Shown: positions 36,658-47,648 of the stretch, one piece after another | Numbering within the stretch: the first letter of the stretch is position 1 | Layout: each line of letters opens with the position of its first letter | Assembly (NCBI GenBank): GCA_949775045.1 | Contig: OX459097.1 | Span: 18,638,210-18,702,209, forward strand | Reading direction: 5' to 3' | DNA length: 64,000 nucleotides | From: Metridium senile | Taxonomy: Eukaryota > Cnidaria > Anthozoa > Actiniaria > Metridiidae | The notes under the pieces: model-generated | Database searches by the model: none | Seen by the model: only the letters and a program-made list of their open reading frames with translations | Told to the model about the DNA's origin: nothing | Made by a program: the position numbers and the translations under genes

Positions 36658-37409
36658 GTCTGTTTGAAGCTTAAAAGCCGAGCTATTTTCTTGAACAAGA
36701 TGTGCGTGTCGTGATGCGCAGTAGGAAGTTTCCTGCTCCCCATATATATGACGCAGTTCTTTCAGTTTCTGCCTGCTGCCCCAGAAGTCGGTTAATTTTT
36801 CTTCTTTGTTGTTTTGTATTTAGAGTTGTTATTCTTTGGAAGGGATATGTCTTTAGCCATCTGTTTGAATTTAATTATATTACTAAAGGTCAGATCTCGG
36901 GTTCCTCGGATACTACGTTTATTCTGAACTTACGTCATCTTCATAATGCATCTGACGCTAGTAATTTTCGCGAGCAGTGCTTTTACCGTGTCTCTATCTA
37001 TTTTGCTGTCAAGATATTTCAAACTTGTCGGGAAAACATCCCCAATAAAGTCCTCTACTCTTTCGTTAATAACTTTCTGTTCTAGCTTACCAGCTGAGAC
37101 AACCGAATTGATAACTGAATTTATGTGATATCCTCGATTCTCAAGGGTATAGGCATGACCATGGATGTACACTTGCATTACATTTAGGAAACGAGAGATC
37201 ATACGAAAAAATTCAGCTGAATGCATTGCTTTATGATTACTGATGTCTTTTGCCTCTTTGTACACTTTAGATAGTTCTTGTGTTGGAACAAGAGGACCTT
37301 TTTCTAAGAGATGCTTTCCTACCGTTTCAATAGCATTCATGTGGATCTGTTGTTTCAAGCTGCAGCGTTTATTTAATTTACTAACCGGGGCCACCCAATC
37401 AAATTTCAA
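36658..37409 (-). pseudogene. Unrecognised protein, copy 1, downstream frame
   Basis: Open from 37409 (MKFDWVAPVSKLNKRC) to 36930, mostly helical (HSAEFFRMISRFLNVMQVYI; LDSKIDRDTVKALLAKITSV). TAA at about 36930 replaces an AAA codon that is intact in copy 2. Downstream the same frame reads VQNKRSIRGTRDLTFSNIIK, then a 4-base loss relative to copy 2 shifts it. I do not recognise the family. Copies complement each other's breaks, so a once-functional gene is likely. Confidence 0.5.
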
Positions 37410-37536
37410 AATATGTATCTTTTGAGATCAAACAAAAACCTTGTACAAGACTATCACAAGTTAAGATGTTTCTTATTCAATTTTGATCTATTTCGTTCAC
37501 ATATAATGGAGATTTTTAACATTTTAAGCAACAAAA

Positions 37537-37923
37537 TTAAACATTTGTAGAGATTCTATTGTTCATATTCTCGATCGTGATTGGATAATCATGTTTTGGT
37601 GGCCCCGGTTTCAGTAGTCGCACTGTAATAATGATATCATGAATATTGTCCTCTATTGATCCATTTATTCTGTTGTTAATCATTCCTTGTAACTCTCCAG
37701 CTTTATGTACAGCACTGGTATCAACGCTATTATTACATAGTGATCTAGAAATGTTCTTCATAGCCTTTTCACCGATACCTTTATTCCAAACCAGGTCTGG
37801 GCCATTGAGAGGTAACAATGTTTTAAGAGATTGCCCTTTGTTTTGTCTTTTTTTAGGTTGGTCATTGGTCGAGACAACACTTTTTATGATGGAAGGCACT
37901 CCATCTCCTTTTCTTTGATCCAT
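37537..37923 (-). CDS. Unrecognised protein, copy 1, upstream frame
   Basis: 128 residues starting MDQRKGDGVPSIIKSVVS, basic, no known domain. About 130 bp separates it from the next frame on the same strand, with stops in all frames, so either an intron or two proteins. Copy 2 has the equivalent frame with one frameshift near 44438. Confidence 0.45.
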   Translation of the reverse strand: MDQRKGDGVPSIIKSVVSTNDQPKKRQNKGQSLKTLLPLNGPDLVWNKGIGEKAMKNISRSLCNNSVDTSAVHKAGELQGMINNRINGSIEDNIHDIIITVRLLKPGPPKHDYPITIENMNNRISTNV

Positions 37924-37977
37924 GAATTACCAATAGTTCATTCAGTAACTTTCTTTTCCGGATATTGTTCGACGTTG

Positions 37978-38155
37978 GTTTAGTGGAAGGAGACTGCGAA
38001 GCATTTGACGATGTTTTAGTTGTAGGAGACTGTGAAGCATTTGACGATGTTTTAGTTGAAGGAGACTGTAAAGCATTTGACGATGTTTTAGTTGTAGGAG
38101 ACTGTAAACCACTTGACGATGTTTTAGTTGTAGGAGACTGTGAAGCACTTGACGT
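37978..38155. repeat. 36-bp minisatellite, copy 1
   Basis: About five units of 36 bp (core GACGATGTTTTAGTTG). The length is a multiple of three, so frames are open on both strands. On minus one frame reads as a Ser/Thr-rich TSSNASQSPTTK repeat, immediately 5' of the unrecognised gene. Confidence 0.85.
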
Positions 38156-38417
38156 CTTGTTGGCGATTGAGGTGTTTTTCTTTTATGTTACAATTTAGTG
38201 GCTAGATTATCTAGGGTTTTTTTTTTTTTTTTTTTTTTTTGAGCTGTTAAGGTTACTGTCAACCTTCGCGGCATCCCTCATTTGAAAATTGTTTTTTTCG
38301 CGTCACATTTAAATAAAAGCTAATAAACTATACATCATTTTAAAGCTTATAGAACAAATATTTTGATGATAAATACGTTTTGTGGAAATAATATATTTTT
38401 GATAAGCACACAGGAGT

Positions 38418-38635
38418 TTACCCGAAAGAAGGGATGTTTGTCTTTATTTTACAAGTATTTAAATGTTCAGGATCACCATGCCAGCGGAGATATTTTAGCG
38501 TAAAGTTAGACAATTTTTACTGTCGCTAAATTTGCAAAAAAAATTGTGAATTAAGAAAAATCTGTAAAATATTCCGAATTTTCTGAAATCAATCCAAACT
38601 ACAGGAAAATGTAGTTAACTACCTATACCTTCCCA
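38418..38635 (+). repeat. Dispersed repeat, copy A
   Basis: About 215 bp, nearly identical to 41572-41782 (both start GAAAGAAGGGATGTTTG and end with AACTACCTATAC). Same orientation, unrelated flanks. No coding signal. Confidence 0.85.
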
Positions 38636-39938
38636 AATATTGAACTTCGTTTAGTAGAAGAAGTAAAAAAACAGCACTTTTTCTTCTTCTTTGGATAAGA
38701 TCCCATGGGGAAAAGTCTCCTTTTCACAGTTTTTTCACATGACATTTCTACAAAGATAAATCAATCAAAACATATATTCACATCTTGTGTTGCTCACATG
38801 TTTTCAAATTTTGCTCTAGATCAAAGTTTTATCATTGAAAATTATTAATATCTACAACTAGATTACTAATATACGTCTATAATCAGTCAAAACAAAGCCA
38901 AACCCGGTTTCGCATAATCTTGACATTTTAGAGGTTTTCACAGGTCTATTTCTACTTGAAATCGTGGAGACTTTTTGAGACTTTTTTGTTTGCAGCTTCA
39001 CTTGTATCATTTTTAGTTATATAACTTTTACAGAAATTAAAAAACTCAAATCGTTTTTGAATAAACAGCAGTTTTTTGAGTCCATAATCGTGATGCTGCA
39101 ATTTCAAATTGAAACCGCTAAAACCATCATAAAATTGATTTTTACTCGTACAATAAATTACGAATTATCCCAAAATAACACACAAATAGATAGAAAATTA
39201 ATCTGAGAACAAATATTATCAGAACTTACCTTTGTAAACTTCAAAGTCACGCTTTTTCCAGGCTTGAAATCCTCTTCACGGCTTTTGACCAGAAGCAGCC
39301 GCCATTTTGTAAACAAAGAACGCGCGCAATGCAGTTTGGGATACTACTGTTATCTCCTCTGCACTGGAGTCATTTACCGCGGTAAAAGTCCCAAACACCA
39401 CGGTAAACACGTTTTTGTAGTGTAACCGACATTTCCAGAGGTAAATTCACCGCGGTGAATAACCATGGATACGTTAAAAAGAACAAAAGAATTCCCCATG
39501 ACAGTTCCCGAGCTCAAAAGCTACATTTTTCTGTTGCCCAAGGTAAATAAACCAATCAGATTGCTTCGGTTAGATAATCCAGGAAACGACATGCTGTGAG
39601 CATGGTAGACCAGATTGAAGATTAGGGTCAGGGTCAAATTTTGACCACAGGGAATCGGTTTATGTGTAACCGGTATCACCACGGTAAATAAAATACCACG
39701 GTAACTAAACCTAGGTATATTTACCACGGAAAATCGAATTTTGAGCTCAAGTGTAACCACAACTATTGTTTTGGAAAAAAAGTGTAGTTTAGTGTAGTCG
39801 ATAATCGACTAATTGTTTTTTAGCATTTGCATGTGTATTGTGAGCTTCGATGATCTTTGTTATTAAACCGCTACACAACGTCGTGTTAAATCAAGCTACC
39901 ATTGAACAAGAATTGTCAATAAGTCTATTTAAACTTAC
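38636..39938. other. Non-coding; cluster of CCGCGGTAA-like motifs
   Basis: Between 39370 and 39730 there are several near-palindromic motifs: TTACCGCGGTAA, CACCACGGTAAAC, TTCACCGCGGTGAA, TACCACGGTAA and TTTACCACGGAAAA. No ORF. A GC-rich segment at 39290-39360 could be a first exon on minus (ends in GTAAGT at about 39233), but it has no open frame. Confidence 0.45.
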
Positions 39939-40091
39939 CCACATGCCCATCCATATCGGCGTAACAGCTTCGGTGGGAAAGGCACCGTATCTGGTGATGA
40001 CTCGTTCAACAATGCCTAATATCACCAACAATGAGCCCAGAATGATTTGGGCGATAGCAGAACACTTAACTCCATGGAAATTATAACCCAT
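39939..40091 (-). CDS. First coding exon of a multi-pass membrane protein
   Basis: ATG at 40091, 51 codons, then a perfect donor GTAAGT at 39938. Residues 10-28 (SAIAQIILGSLLVILGIVE) form a membrane helix; the exon ends PIWMGMW, the start of a second. This looks like the first part of a small tetraspan (MS4A/CD20-like) gene. No following exon was recognised, and a 0.44-kb palindromic transposon lies upstream, so the gene may be broken. Confidence 0.5.
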
Positions 40092-40286
40092 TGCGAAGAA
40101 AAAACAAAAAAACTGATGATAATTCGTCGAAAAACTGTGATTTATACTAACATAAGAAACTTTGCACCTTTTATTCTGCATTTGTTTTGAACGCTTGACA
40201 ACCTTCTTCCCCAGGCCCCCAAACTACATTACATCACAACGGTCGAGTATATGGATGACGTCTGATAAAACTTCCGCATTTTTTTT

Positions 40287-40731
40287 CAGGGAGCCCGGCT
40301 TTGTGTCGCTTTTATATGAAATAAATTATACAATGAAATAAAATCTATTATAATCATGAGAGCCTTTGGGTTTCCTGTGCTGTATTTAATCCTTAGAGTT
40401 TCCGGTAATCAGTATAGTGTGTAGCCGTTGGTAACTTGAGAGCACTTTGAAATTCAAACCTAACGTATTAGTGTAACGCACACCCAATATACACACATAA
40501 ATAGTATTTCTGTGTGTATATTGGGTGTGCGTTACTCTAATACGTTAGGCTAATGCGCTCTCAAGTTACCAACGGCACACACAGGTCAGTAACGCTAATC
40601 CATTACCGGAAACTCTAAGGATTAAATACAGCACAGGAAACCCAAAGGCTCTCATGATTATAATAGATTTTATTTCATTTTATTTCATATAATTTATTTC
40701 ATATAAAAGCGACACAAAGCCGGGCTCCCTG
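40287..40731. mobile_element. hAT-like foldback MITE, near-perfect palindrome
   Basis: Ends CAGGGAGCCCGGCTTTGTG and its inverse. The arms of about 190-200 bp pair almost throughout, meeting near ATACACACATAAATAGTATT at about 40500. CAGGG ends are typical of hAT. GCATTTTTT occurs on both sides (40276-40284; 40732-40740), offset by two T, and may be the target duplication. Confidence 0.85.
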
Positions 40732-41571
40732 TGCATTTTTTGACGAAAACATCAGGTTTTTATTTAAAGTTTTTTATAAATAATAAAAAAATGGATGCAT
40801 CATAAAACGCAACTGATACTGATAAATCGATGAAAATTTCAATATATCAAAGGAGAAATGCTGATTACTAATACCATTGATCATCTCTTGCAAATGCCTC
40901 TCAATTCAAAATGGCGCTTGGAAATTACAATTTTTTCCGTGGAAAATGCACTCGAAAATATTACATTACAGATTATAACCAGTTGTGACAGATAAGATTA
41001 AATGGTAATCATTAACTTGACGTAATTAAATCTTTAAATATTTAATAAAACTATTGGTCAACTAGCTGATAACTCGTAAATGAGTTGGACCTTTGTTCGT
41101 GGGTCGAAGGTTCACTGTTCCCGGTCAAATAGGTGCGGGTAAAAGGTGCGAGTAAACTACGATAAAATGTTATTAAAATGGATTATATCATGCATTTAGG
41201 GTAAGCTATAATTCAAGTGACAAATTGTTATCATATTTATGCTCACAAGTCGAAGTATTGCACAAAGCGACCGAACTGCGAAAAGTTACTTATCGACTGT
41301 CAAGTAATTTATCCTAAAAGTTTGAAAAATTTAGTTGAATTTCTCACTTAACACAATCAGAGTTTGATGAAAGTCATAAGTCATTATTTTGCAAGATATT
41401 TTTAATAACAAACTTATTTTTACGGACTGAGAATGTTTTCCCTTCGCCGACCATAAAGATTGCGTGACAAAACAATTCCGCAACTCGTCAAATTTTGGCA
41501 TTATGAGCCTATAAATTATCGACTCTATGAAGACGGTTTTTTTGAGTGTCCCCAAAATTTTATTTTATGTA
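40732..41571. other. No gene seen
   Basis: AT-rich spacer with no supported feature. Confidence 0.45.
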
Positions 41572-41782
41572 TCGAAAGAAGGGATGTTTGTCTTTATTTT
41601 ACAAGTATTTAAATGTTCAGGATCACCATACCAGCGGAGATATTTTAGCGTAAAGTTAGACAATTTTTACTGTCGCTAAATTTGCAAAAAAATTGTGAAT
41701 AAAGAAAAATCTGTAAAGTATTCCGAATTTTCTGAAATCAATCCAAAATACAGGAAAATGTAGTTAACTACCTATACTTTAC
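41572..41782 (+). repeat. Dispersed repeat, copy B
   Basis: Second copy of the 38418-38635 repeat, same orientation, a few substitutions and one-base gaps. Confidence 0.85.
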
Positions 41783-41851
41783 ATTTATTATGTTAAAAAT
41801 AGCATTTTATTTAGTATTTGTGGACAAATTTATATCTTTATAGAGGTAGTG

Positions 41852-42579
41852 CAATCTCGTCCCCATTCGCCGCTAGCTCTTACTGCGCATGTCCAGGCTC
41901 GACAAACTATCTTGGCTCTGGCAAACTCCAAACCGGATGCCCAAAATCTGGGCATTTTTGCACTGCGCATGTTCCATTAAAATCCTTCAACCTGATTGGC
42001 GTTGCTACGTTGCAATAGGAGGTTAATTAGACTAATAATAGAATTTCCGTGGGAATATTTGTCTTCACAGACGTTATTGATAACAGAATGCAATCAAATT
42101 TTAACCTGGAAATTATTTCATGTTTAATCAGAAATGCTATCTGTTCAATTAATTATATAATATCTTGATCGATCCACTGGTAGAAAATGCTTTCATATAG
42201 GCATAAAGGATTAGAAAGGATTTTGATGAGAATATAGCGAGTCAGTGGCTGCAAGCTGAAGTAAAATCAGTCGTTATTTACGGGTCAAGAATAATAACAG
42301 CAGAGCTCACGCGAAGAATTCTGAGAAATCTTGCTACGACAACAGTTCTTGATGATAAACTTTGCTTACCCCGTATTCAGGTGGTTTGTATTAGCAATTT
42401 TCTGATATATTTTCGGTTTCGTTGAGAATCGACCGTTATTTTTGAACTTCCGGTCAATCGATTTGTTTTCTCTAAGGACCAATCATATGGCCGGATTCAG
42501 TTGGGTAAGCCAGAGCCAAGATAGTTCGTCGAGCCTGGACATGCGCAGTAAGAGCTAGCGGCGAATGGGGACGAGATTG
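41852..42579. mobile_element. 0.73-kb transposon with 9-bp TSD, MULE-like
   Basis: GAGGTAGTG occurs at 41843-41851 and 42580-42588, a perfect 9-bp target duplication. The ends CAATCTCGTCCCCATTCGCC and its inverse continue as an inverted repeat of about 75 bp (through TGCGCATGTCCAGGCTCGAC). A 9-bp TSD is typical of Mutator-like elements. The interior has no ORF. Confidence 0.9.
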
Positions 42580-43183
42580 GAGGTAGTGGTTTGAGCTCAA
42601 AAATTACTCAAAAACTTGTCCCCGTTCTCGAAAAGTAAAGACCCAATGATCCTAGGATTTATTTTGAAGTAATAGCACCCTAAATGCTATAATCTGGGAA
42701 AGTTTGAAGGATTTTTATTTTTGAGCTCTTCCTACGCTGTTCGTTTTTTAGGGACGAGCTCTCTTAAGGCGTAATATTTCGTAATATTTCAGCTTTGTTC
42801 CCTTTTAAACAGGCACTTAAGTCCTTTTTTTCAATTAAACAGTTCTTATATTTTCATAAGCATATATTTATCTATATACATTTATCATAATTAATAGTTA
42901 TAGTTATATCTCTATGTATGTAATAATAATCAATATCACAATTAATAGTTATAGTTATATCTCTATGTATGTAAACGCAATGTGATGTATGTTTTGTGCA
43001 GAGCCCTATTTAAACCAGCTATGCTGAACTGGTCATCTCTGCCTAAATATTGTCTATGAATAAATAAATAAATAAATAAGGCGTTATAAGCGAAAAACGT
43101 CGTTAAAATGCAAAATAAATTAATTAAATAAAAAATAAAATAAAATAAATAAATAAATAAGGCGTTATAAGCGAAAAATGTCG

Positions 43184-43992
43184 TTAAAATGCAAAATTTC
43201 TATTGTTTTGGTCGAGTGGGACTGAGCACCATCTAGTTTGTTTGAAGCTTAAAAGCCGAGGTATTTTCTTGAACAAGATGTGCGTGGGCGTGATGCGCAG
43301 TAGCAAGTGTCCTTCTCCCCATATATATGACGCAGTACTTTCAGCTTCTGCCTGCTGCCCCAGAAGTCGGTTAATTTTTCTTCTTTGTTGTTTTGTATTT
43401 TGAGTTGTTATATCTTTCTTTGGAAGGGATATGTCTTTAGCCATCTGTTTGAATTTAATTATATTACTAAAGGTCAGATCTCGGGTTCCTCGGATACTAC
43501 GTTTATTCTGAACTTTCGTCATCTTCATAATGCATCTGACGCTAGTAATTTTCGCGAGCAGTGCTTTTACCGTGTCTCTATCTATTTTGCTGTCAAGATA
43601 TTTCAAGCTTGTCGGGAAATCATCCCCAATAAATTCCTCCACTCTTTCGTTAATAACTTTCTGTTCTAGTTTACCAGCTGAGACAACCGAATTGATAACT
43701 GAATTTATGTCATATCCTCGATTCTCAAGGGTATAGGCATGACCATGGATGTACACTTGCATTACATTTAGGAAACGAGAGATCATACGAAAAAATTCAG
43801 CTGAATGCATTGCTTTATGACTACTGATGTCTTTTGCCTCTTTGTACACTTTAGATAGTTCTTGTGTTGGAACAATAGGACCTTTTCTAAGAGATGCTTT
43901 CCTACCGTTACAATAGCATTCATGTGGATCTGTTGTTTCAAGCTACAGCGTTTATTTAATTTACTAACCGGGGCCACCCAATCAAATTTCAA
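43184..43992 (-). pseudogene. Unrecognised protein, copy 2, downstream frame
   Basis: Starts at 43992 as in copy 1, loses one base near 43880 (LLEKVLLFQHKN in the shifted frame) and is then open from 43849 (VYKEAKDISS) for 221 codons to 43184, past the position where copy 1 has a stop. The extra C-terminal part is basic (QQRRKINRLLGQQ) and ends LDQNNRNFAF. No family recognised. Confidence 0.5.
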
Positions 43993-44119
43993 AATATGTA
44001 TCTTTTGAGATCAAACAAAAACCTTGTACAAGACTATCACAAGTTAAGATGTTTCTTATTCAATTTGGATCTATTTCGTTCACATATAATGGAGATTTTT
44101 AACATTTTAAGCAACAAAA

Positions 44120-44505
44120 TTAAACATTTGTAGAGATTCTATTGTTCATATTCTCGATCGTGATTGGATAATAATGTTTTGGTGGCCCCGGTTTCAGTAG
44201 TCGCACTGTAATAATGATATCATGAATATTGTCCTCTATTGATCCATTTATTCTGTTGTTAATCATTCCTTGTAACTCTCCAGCTTTATGTACAGCACTG
44301 GTATCAACGCTATTATTACATAGTGATCTAGAAATGTTCTTCATAGCCTTTTCACCGATACCTTTATTCCAATCTAGGTCTGGGCCATTGAGAGGTAACA
44401 ATGTTTTAAGAGATTGCCCTTTGTTTTGTCTTTTTTAGGTTGGTCATTGGTTGAGACAACACTTTTTATGATGGAAGGCACTCCATCTCCTTTTCTTTGA
44501 TCCAT
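44120..44505 (-). pseudogene. Unrecognised protein, copy 2, upstream frame
   Basis: Equivalent of 37537-37923. A one-base loss in the T run at about 44435 separates the MDQRK start from the rest (LPLNGPDLDWNKGIGEK onward to 44120). Confidence 0.45.
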
Positions 44506-44561
44506 GAATTACCAATAGTTCATTCAGTAACTTTCTTTTCCGGATATTGTTCGACGTTGGT

Positions 44562-44815
44562 TTAGTGGAAGGAGACTGCGAAGCATTTGACGATGTTTTA
44601 GTTGTAGGAGACTGTAAAGCATTTGACGATGTTTTAGTTGTAGGAGACTGCGTAGTATTTGACGATGTTTTAGTTGTAGGAGACTGTAAAGCATTTGACG
44701 ATGTTTTAGTTGTAGGAGACTGTAAAGCATTTGACGATGTTTTAGTTGAAGGAGACTGTGAACCACTTGACGATGTTTTAGTTGTAGGAGACTGTGAAGC
44801 ACTTCACGTCGTGTT
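44562..44815. repeat. 36-bp minisatellite, copy 2
   Basis: About seven units of the same 36-bp repeat as at 37978-38155, so the array differs by two units between the copies. Confidence 0.85.
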
Positions 44816-44867
44816 GGCGATTGAGGTGTTTTTCTTTGATGTTACAATTTAGTGGCTAGATTATTAT

Positions 44868-45440
44868 CTAGTTTTTTTTTTGAGCTGTTAAGGTTACCAT
44901 TTCCTTAAGTGGCATCACTGTAAGCCAAGTCGAAGCTCCTTTCGCTGCATCAAGGTCTAAAGCTCTTAACATCTTTAGTGGTAATGTGTCCTTAATATGG
45001 TTCGCACTATCTTTAATTACCTTTTCTCTTGCACTTCGAACTTCTTGCTGCGCCGACCCAGCCTCAGCGCCATCCGGAAGACCATGCGTTTGAGAAAAAA
45101 TTTTCTCAATAATAATAATCATAATCATATTTATCATAATAATGGATGGAATTTTCTAAAGTCAAACGTGGGTTTTTACAGTCCCAAGGAATCCCCAGAG
45201 ATGGGTTTTTACAGTCCCAATGATTTCCCAAGCACTGGTTTTTACCATCCCAATGATTCCCCAAGGATGGTTCCAAGGATGATTCCCTTTAGAACGGCGC
45301 TGATCATAAGGTAAAAGATGTGACATTTCACTCTTGAAACGCACAGCCTGACCATACGTCATGTTTAGTCTTTGAAAAATCAGATTCCCTCGTTAATAAA
45401 TCCTGCAAAGCGTCCTTGCTTGTTAAGTCTTCTCCTAACA
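44868..45440 (-). pseudogene. Retroelement-type protein fragments
   Basis: On minus, 45440-45300 reads LGEDLTSKDALQDLLTRESD and VWSGCAFQ; 45060-44900 reads a basic helix then LDLDAAKGASTWLTVMPLKE. Both resemble the C-terminal region found beyond the RT in some multicopy cnidarian retroelement proteins (recall, moderate). Between them is a 33-bp tandem repeat (45172-45290). Confidence 0.45.
45172..45290. repeat. 33-bp tandem repeat
   Basis: Three to four units of GGTTTTTACAGTCCCAATGA plus TTCCCCAAG, imperfect. It interrupts the retroelement fragment. Confidence 0.8.
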
Positions 45441-45446
45441 TATTAA

Positions 45447-46887
45447 GTAATAATAATAATAATGCTTATAACGCGCATTTTAACATGACTCGATGATCAA
45501 ATGCGCAAAATAATAAGAAACAAAACACTATAACATATACATACACAGTAAAACGATAATAATCTAGAAATAATAGGTAGTACATGATGTATATAAATAT
45601 CAAATATCAAATATGTTAAAATCCTATAGTAATATAAACATGATTATCGAAGGGAGCGAATTCCATAAAGTGGGTGCTGTCATAATAAAATATATCGAAT
45701 ATGATATGTCAGAAATGTTATTTAAAAGCTAAACGATAAAAATGTGTTTTTAAGTGTTGTTTAAATGTAAATTATGAATGTTTCTGATTTTTGAAGGGAG
45801 CGAGCTCCATAATTTGGGTGCTGCCATAGTGAACGATCTATCTCCTAATGTCACTGCAGATTTTTTCAATGGTGAGATTAACAGTATTGCATTGTTAGAC
45901 CGAAGACTGTATGTAGTGTTCTGTCTAACATGCACCAGGCTGGATATGTACGAAGGTGCCATGTCGTGCAGTGCTTTAAAAGTGATTAAGATGACCTTGA
46001 ATTGTATTGTATAGGAGACAGGCAACCAATGCAGATCTTTTAACAGAGGTCTAATGTGGCAATATTTTGTTTTCCAAAGTATGACACGTGCAGCTGCATT
46101 TTGCACTCTTTGGGTTTTAGCTATTTGGAATGAGGGCAATCCAAACAAGAGGCTGTTACAGTAGTCAATTCTACTCGTCACGAAGGCACGAATAAGAGTT
46201 TCTGCAGTGTCTTGTGAAAGATGTTTCCTAATTCGCCGTATGTTGTGAAGATGATAAAATGCAGCGCCACAAGTCTCGTTATATGAGTCTCCATGGAAAA
46301 TTTTTCATCAAACCAGGCACCAAGATTTCTGACATGAGATGAAGCAACTATGTCATCATTGACTACACGTATAGAGGAGATATGAGTTTTTTCAAGCTGT
46401 TGTTTTGTGCCAATAATTACAAATTCGGTTTTATCATCGCTCAGTTTTACATATTTTGATATGGCCCATTTCCTCATGTCGATTGGGCAGTTTTCCATTG
46501 CTTGCACTGCAAGATACTGATCATCATTAGTGTCCGGTTTAAACGATAAATTTAGTTGAGAGTGTGGAAGGTGCTTCTTTACGATGTTGAATATGCCACT
46601 AGCATAAATGTTGAATAGTAATGGCCCGAGGCACGAGCCCTGAGGCAGTCCAGATGTTGGGTATAATGGTTTTGAGAGCTTACCATTCACGGTGACGCGA
46701 TATGAACGATTTTTCAGATATGAATCAAACCATTGTAGAGCAATGCGGTCCAGACCAAGTTTAGAATTTAGGATGTTTAGCAGAGTTCCGTGGTGAACAG
46801 TGTCAAACGCTGCGCTTAAGTCAAGCATAATTAGTAGAGTTACCCGTTGTTGCTTCATGTTTAGAAGAATGTCATTACGCACTTTTA
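45447..46887 (-). pseudogene. L2-like LINE, main part of RT and 3' end
   Basis: Starting from VRNDILLNMKQQRVTLLIML, the RT shows LDLSAAFDTVHH (motif A), GLPQGSCLGPLLFNIY and, downstream, KLSDDKTEFVIIG. The YADD motif itself is in a degraded part (about 46550). A frameshift near 46190 moves the C-terminal part to 46181-45750 (RIDYCNSLLFGLP, LHWLPVSYTIQFK). The 3' end is GCGCGTTATAAGC then (ATT)5 at about 45447. The upstream RT piece lies at 53722-53880; the Harbinger element separates them. Confidence 0.8.
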
Positions 46888-47052
46888 AGGCCGATTTACA
46901 CATTCGATTTTGACCTACGACTATAGTATACGATTTGCCTACAACATGTAGTAGGTACCATTCACACGCGCACGACTAGTCGTGTACGATTCGTATACGC
47001 CGTTGATAAAATCGTGAGCGATCCGTGCGGCCTGGGGAGAGCAACAAACAAG

Positions 47053-47355
47053 ATGGCGGACAATCGTGAGATTGCAACTTTGGCGCTTGTTGCCATCTTG
47101 TATAGACGAAAACACCGACAAAGACGTAAAAGAAGTGTATGGGAAAAAGAGTGGCTGAAACGCAGGGTACGCTTAAGTGCTTACAATCAAATTTTGGCCG
47201 AGTTGAGGATTGAAGATCCGCAGTTGAGGATTGAAGATTATCGACGATATCTACGCATGGATGCGGCAACGTTTAAGGTATTGCAACAATTGATTAATCA
47301 TTTTTTTAAATTGTCGATGCCGACTATAAATTTATCCTCGCGGATGTAGGTTGCT
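47053..47355 (+). pseudogene. Harbinger transposase, N-terminal part
   Basis: ATG at 47053 (MADNREIATLALVAILYRRK), basic, with the SVWEKEWLKRRVRL and YRRYLRMDAATFKVLQQLI segments that precede the DDE domain. After about 47305 another frame reads IVDADYKFILADVGC (47313-47355), which in the family lies past the first catalytic Asp, so the central DDE part has been moved: it is found inverted next to it. Confidence 0.75.
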
Positions 47356-47357
47356 AC

Positions 47358-47648
47358 ATCGACTACCTACTACTATAGTCGGCATCGACGATGGCCATAA
47401 GTACAATACTATAAAAACATTTATAGTTGTAAAAGGACGAGCCGCTGTGTGATGGATGTAGTAGTTTGATGTGTTTGCCATCAATGGCACCAAGGCAATG
47501 GGGAAACTGCCACCTATCCTCAAAACCCTTGCTAATTTCAAGCCATTCTTGCGGGCTTTTTGGGCATTTAAGGAAATCCTCTTTAAGTGCATCGAAAATA
47601 GCTTGGCAGACCTGGGGAATCAGTATCGATAGACTTGCAGCACTTATT
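47358..47648 (-). pseudogene. Harbinger DDE nuclease exon, inverted
   Basis: In one minus frame: ISAASLSILIPQVCQAIFDA, WLEISKGFEDRWQFPHCLGA, then IDGKH (first catalytic Asp) and SIVLMAIVDADYS. It is preceded by TTTCTATCAATTTAG, a good acceptor. It lies in opposite orientation to the N- and C-terminal parts, and VDADY occurs at the border in both orientations, marking the inversion breakpoint at about 47356. Confidence 0.75.

Larger units (their letters stand above)
36280..38240 (-). repeat. Duplicated unknown locus, copy 1
   Basis: Matches 42766-44896 in the same orientation, end to end, from AAGGCGTAATAT to GAGCTGTTAAGGTTAC. Copies differ by point changes, small indels and by the number of 36-bp units. 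Direct repeats of AGTTATATCTCT near 36410-36470 lie at the plus-left end. A transposed unit or a local duplication; no TIR or LTR was found. Confidence 0.85.
42766..44896 (-). repeat. Duplicated unknown locus, copy 2
   Basis: Counterpart of 36280-38240, about 6.49 kb away. It has an extra short AAATAAAT-rich duplication around 43050-43170 and two more 36-bp units. Its flanks differ from those of copy 1. Confidence 0.85.

Noticed and set aside
37942..38198. LLQLKHRQ-repeat (minus) and LVVGDCEAFDD-repeat (plus) frames
   Set aside because: Frames opened by the 36-bp repeat; no codon or start evidence favours them. The same applies to 44524-44852.
39850..40086. 78-codon plus frame
   Set aside because: It is antisense to the membrane-protein exon, which has a start, a membrane helix and a perfect donor.
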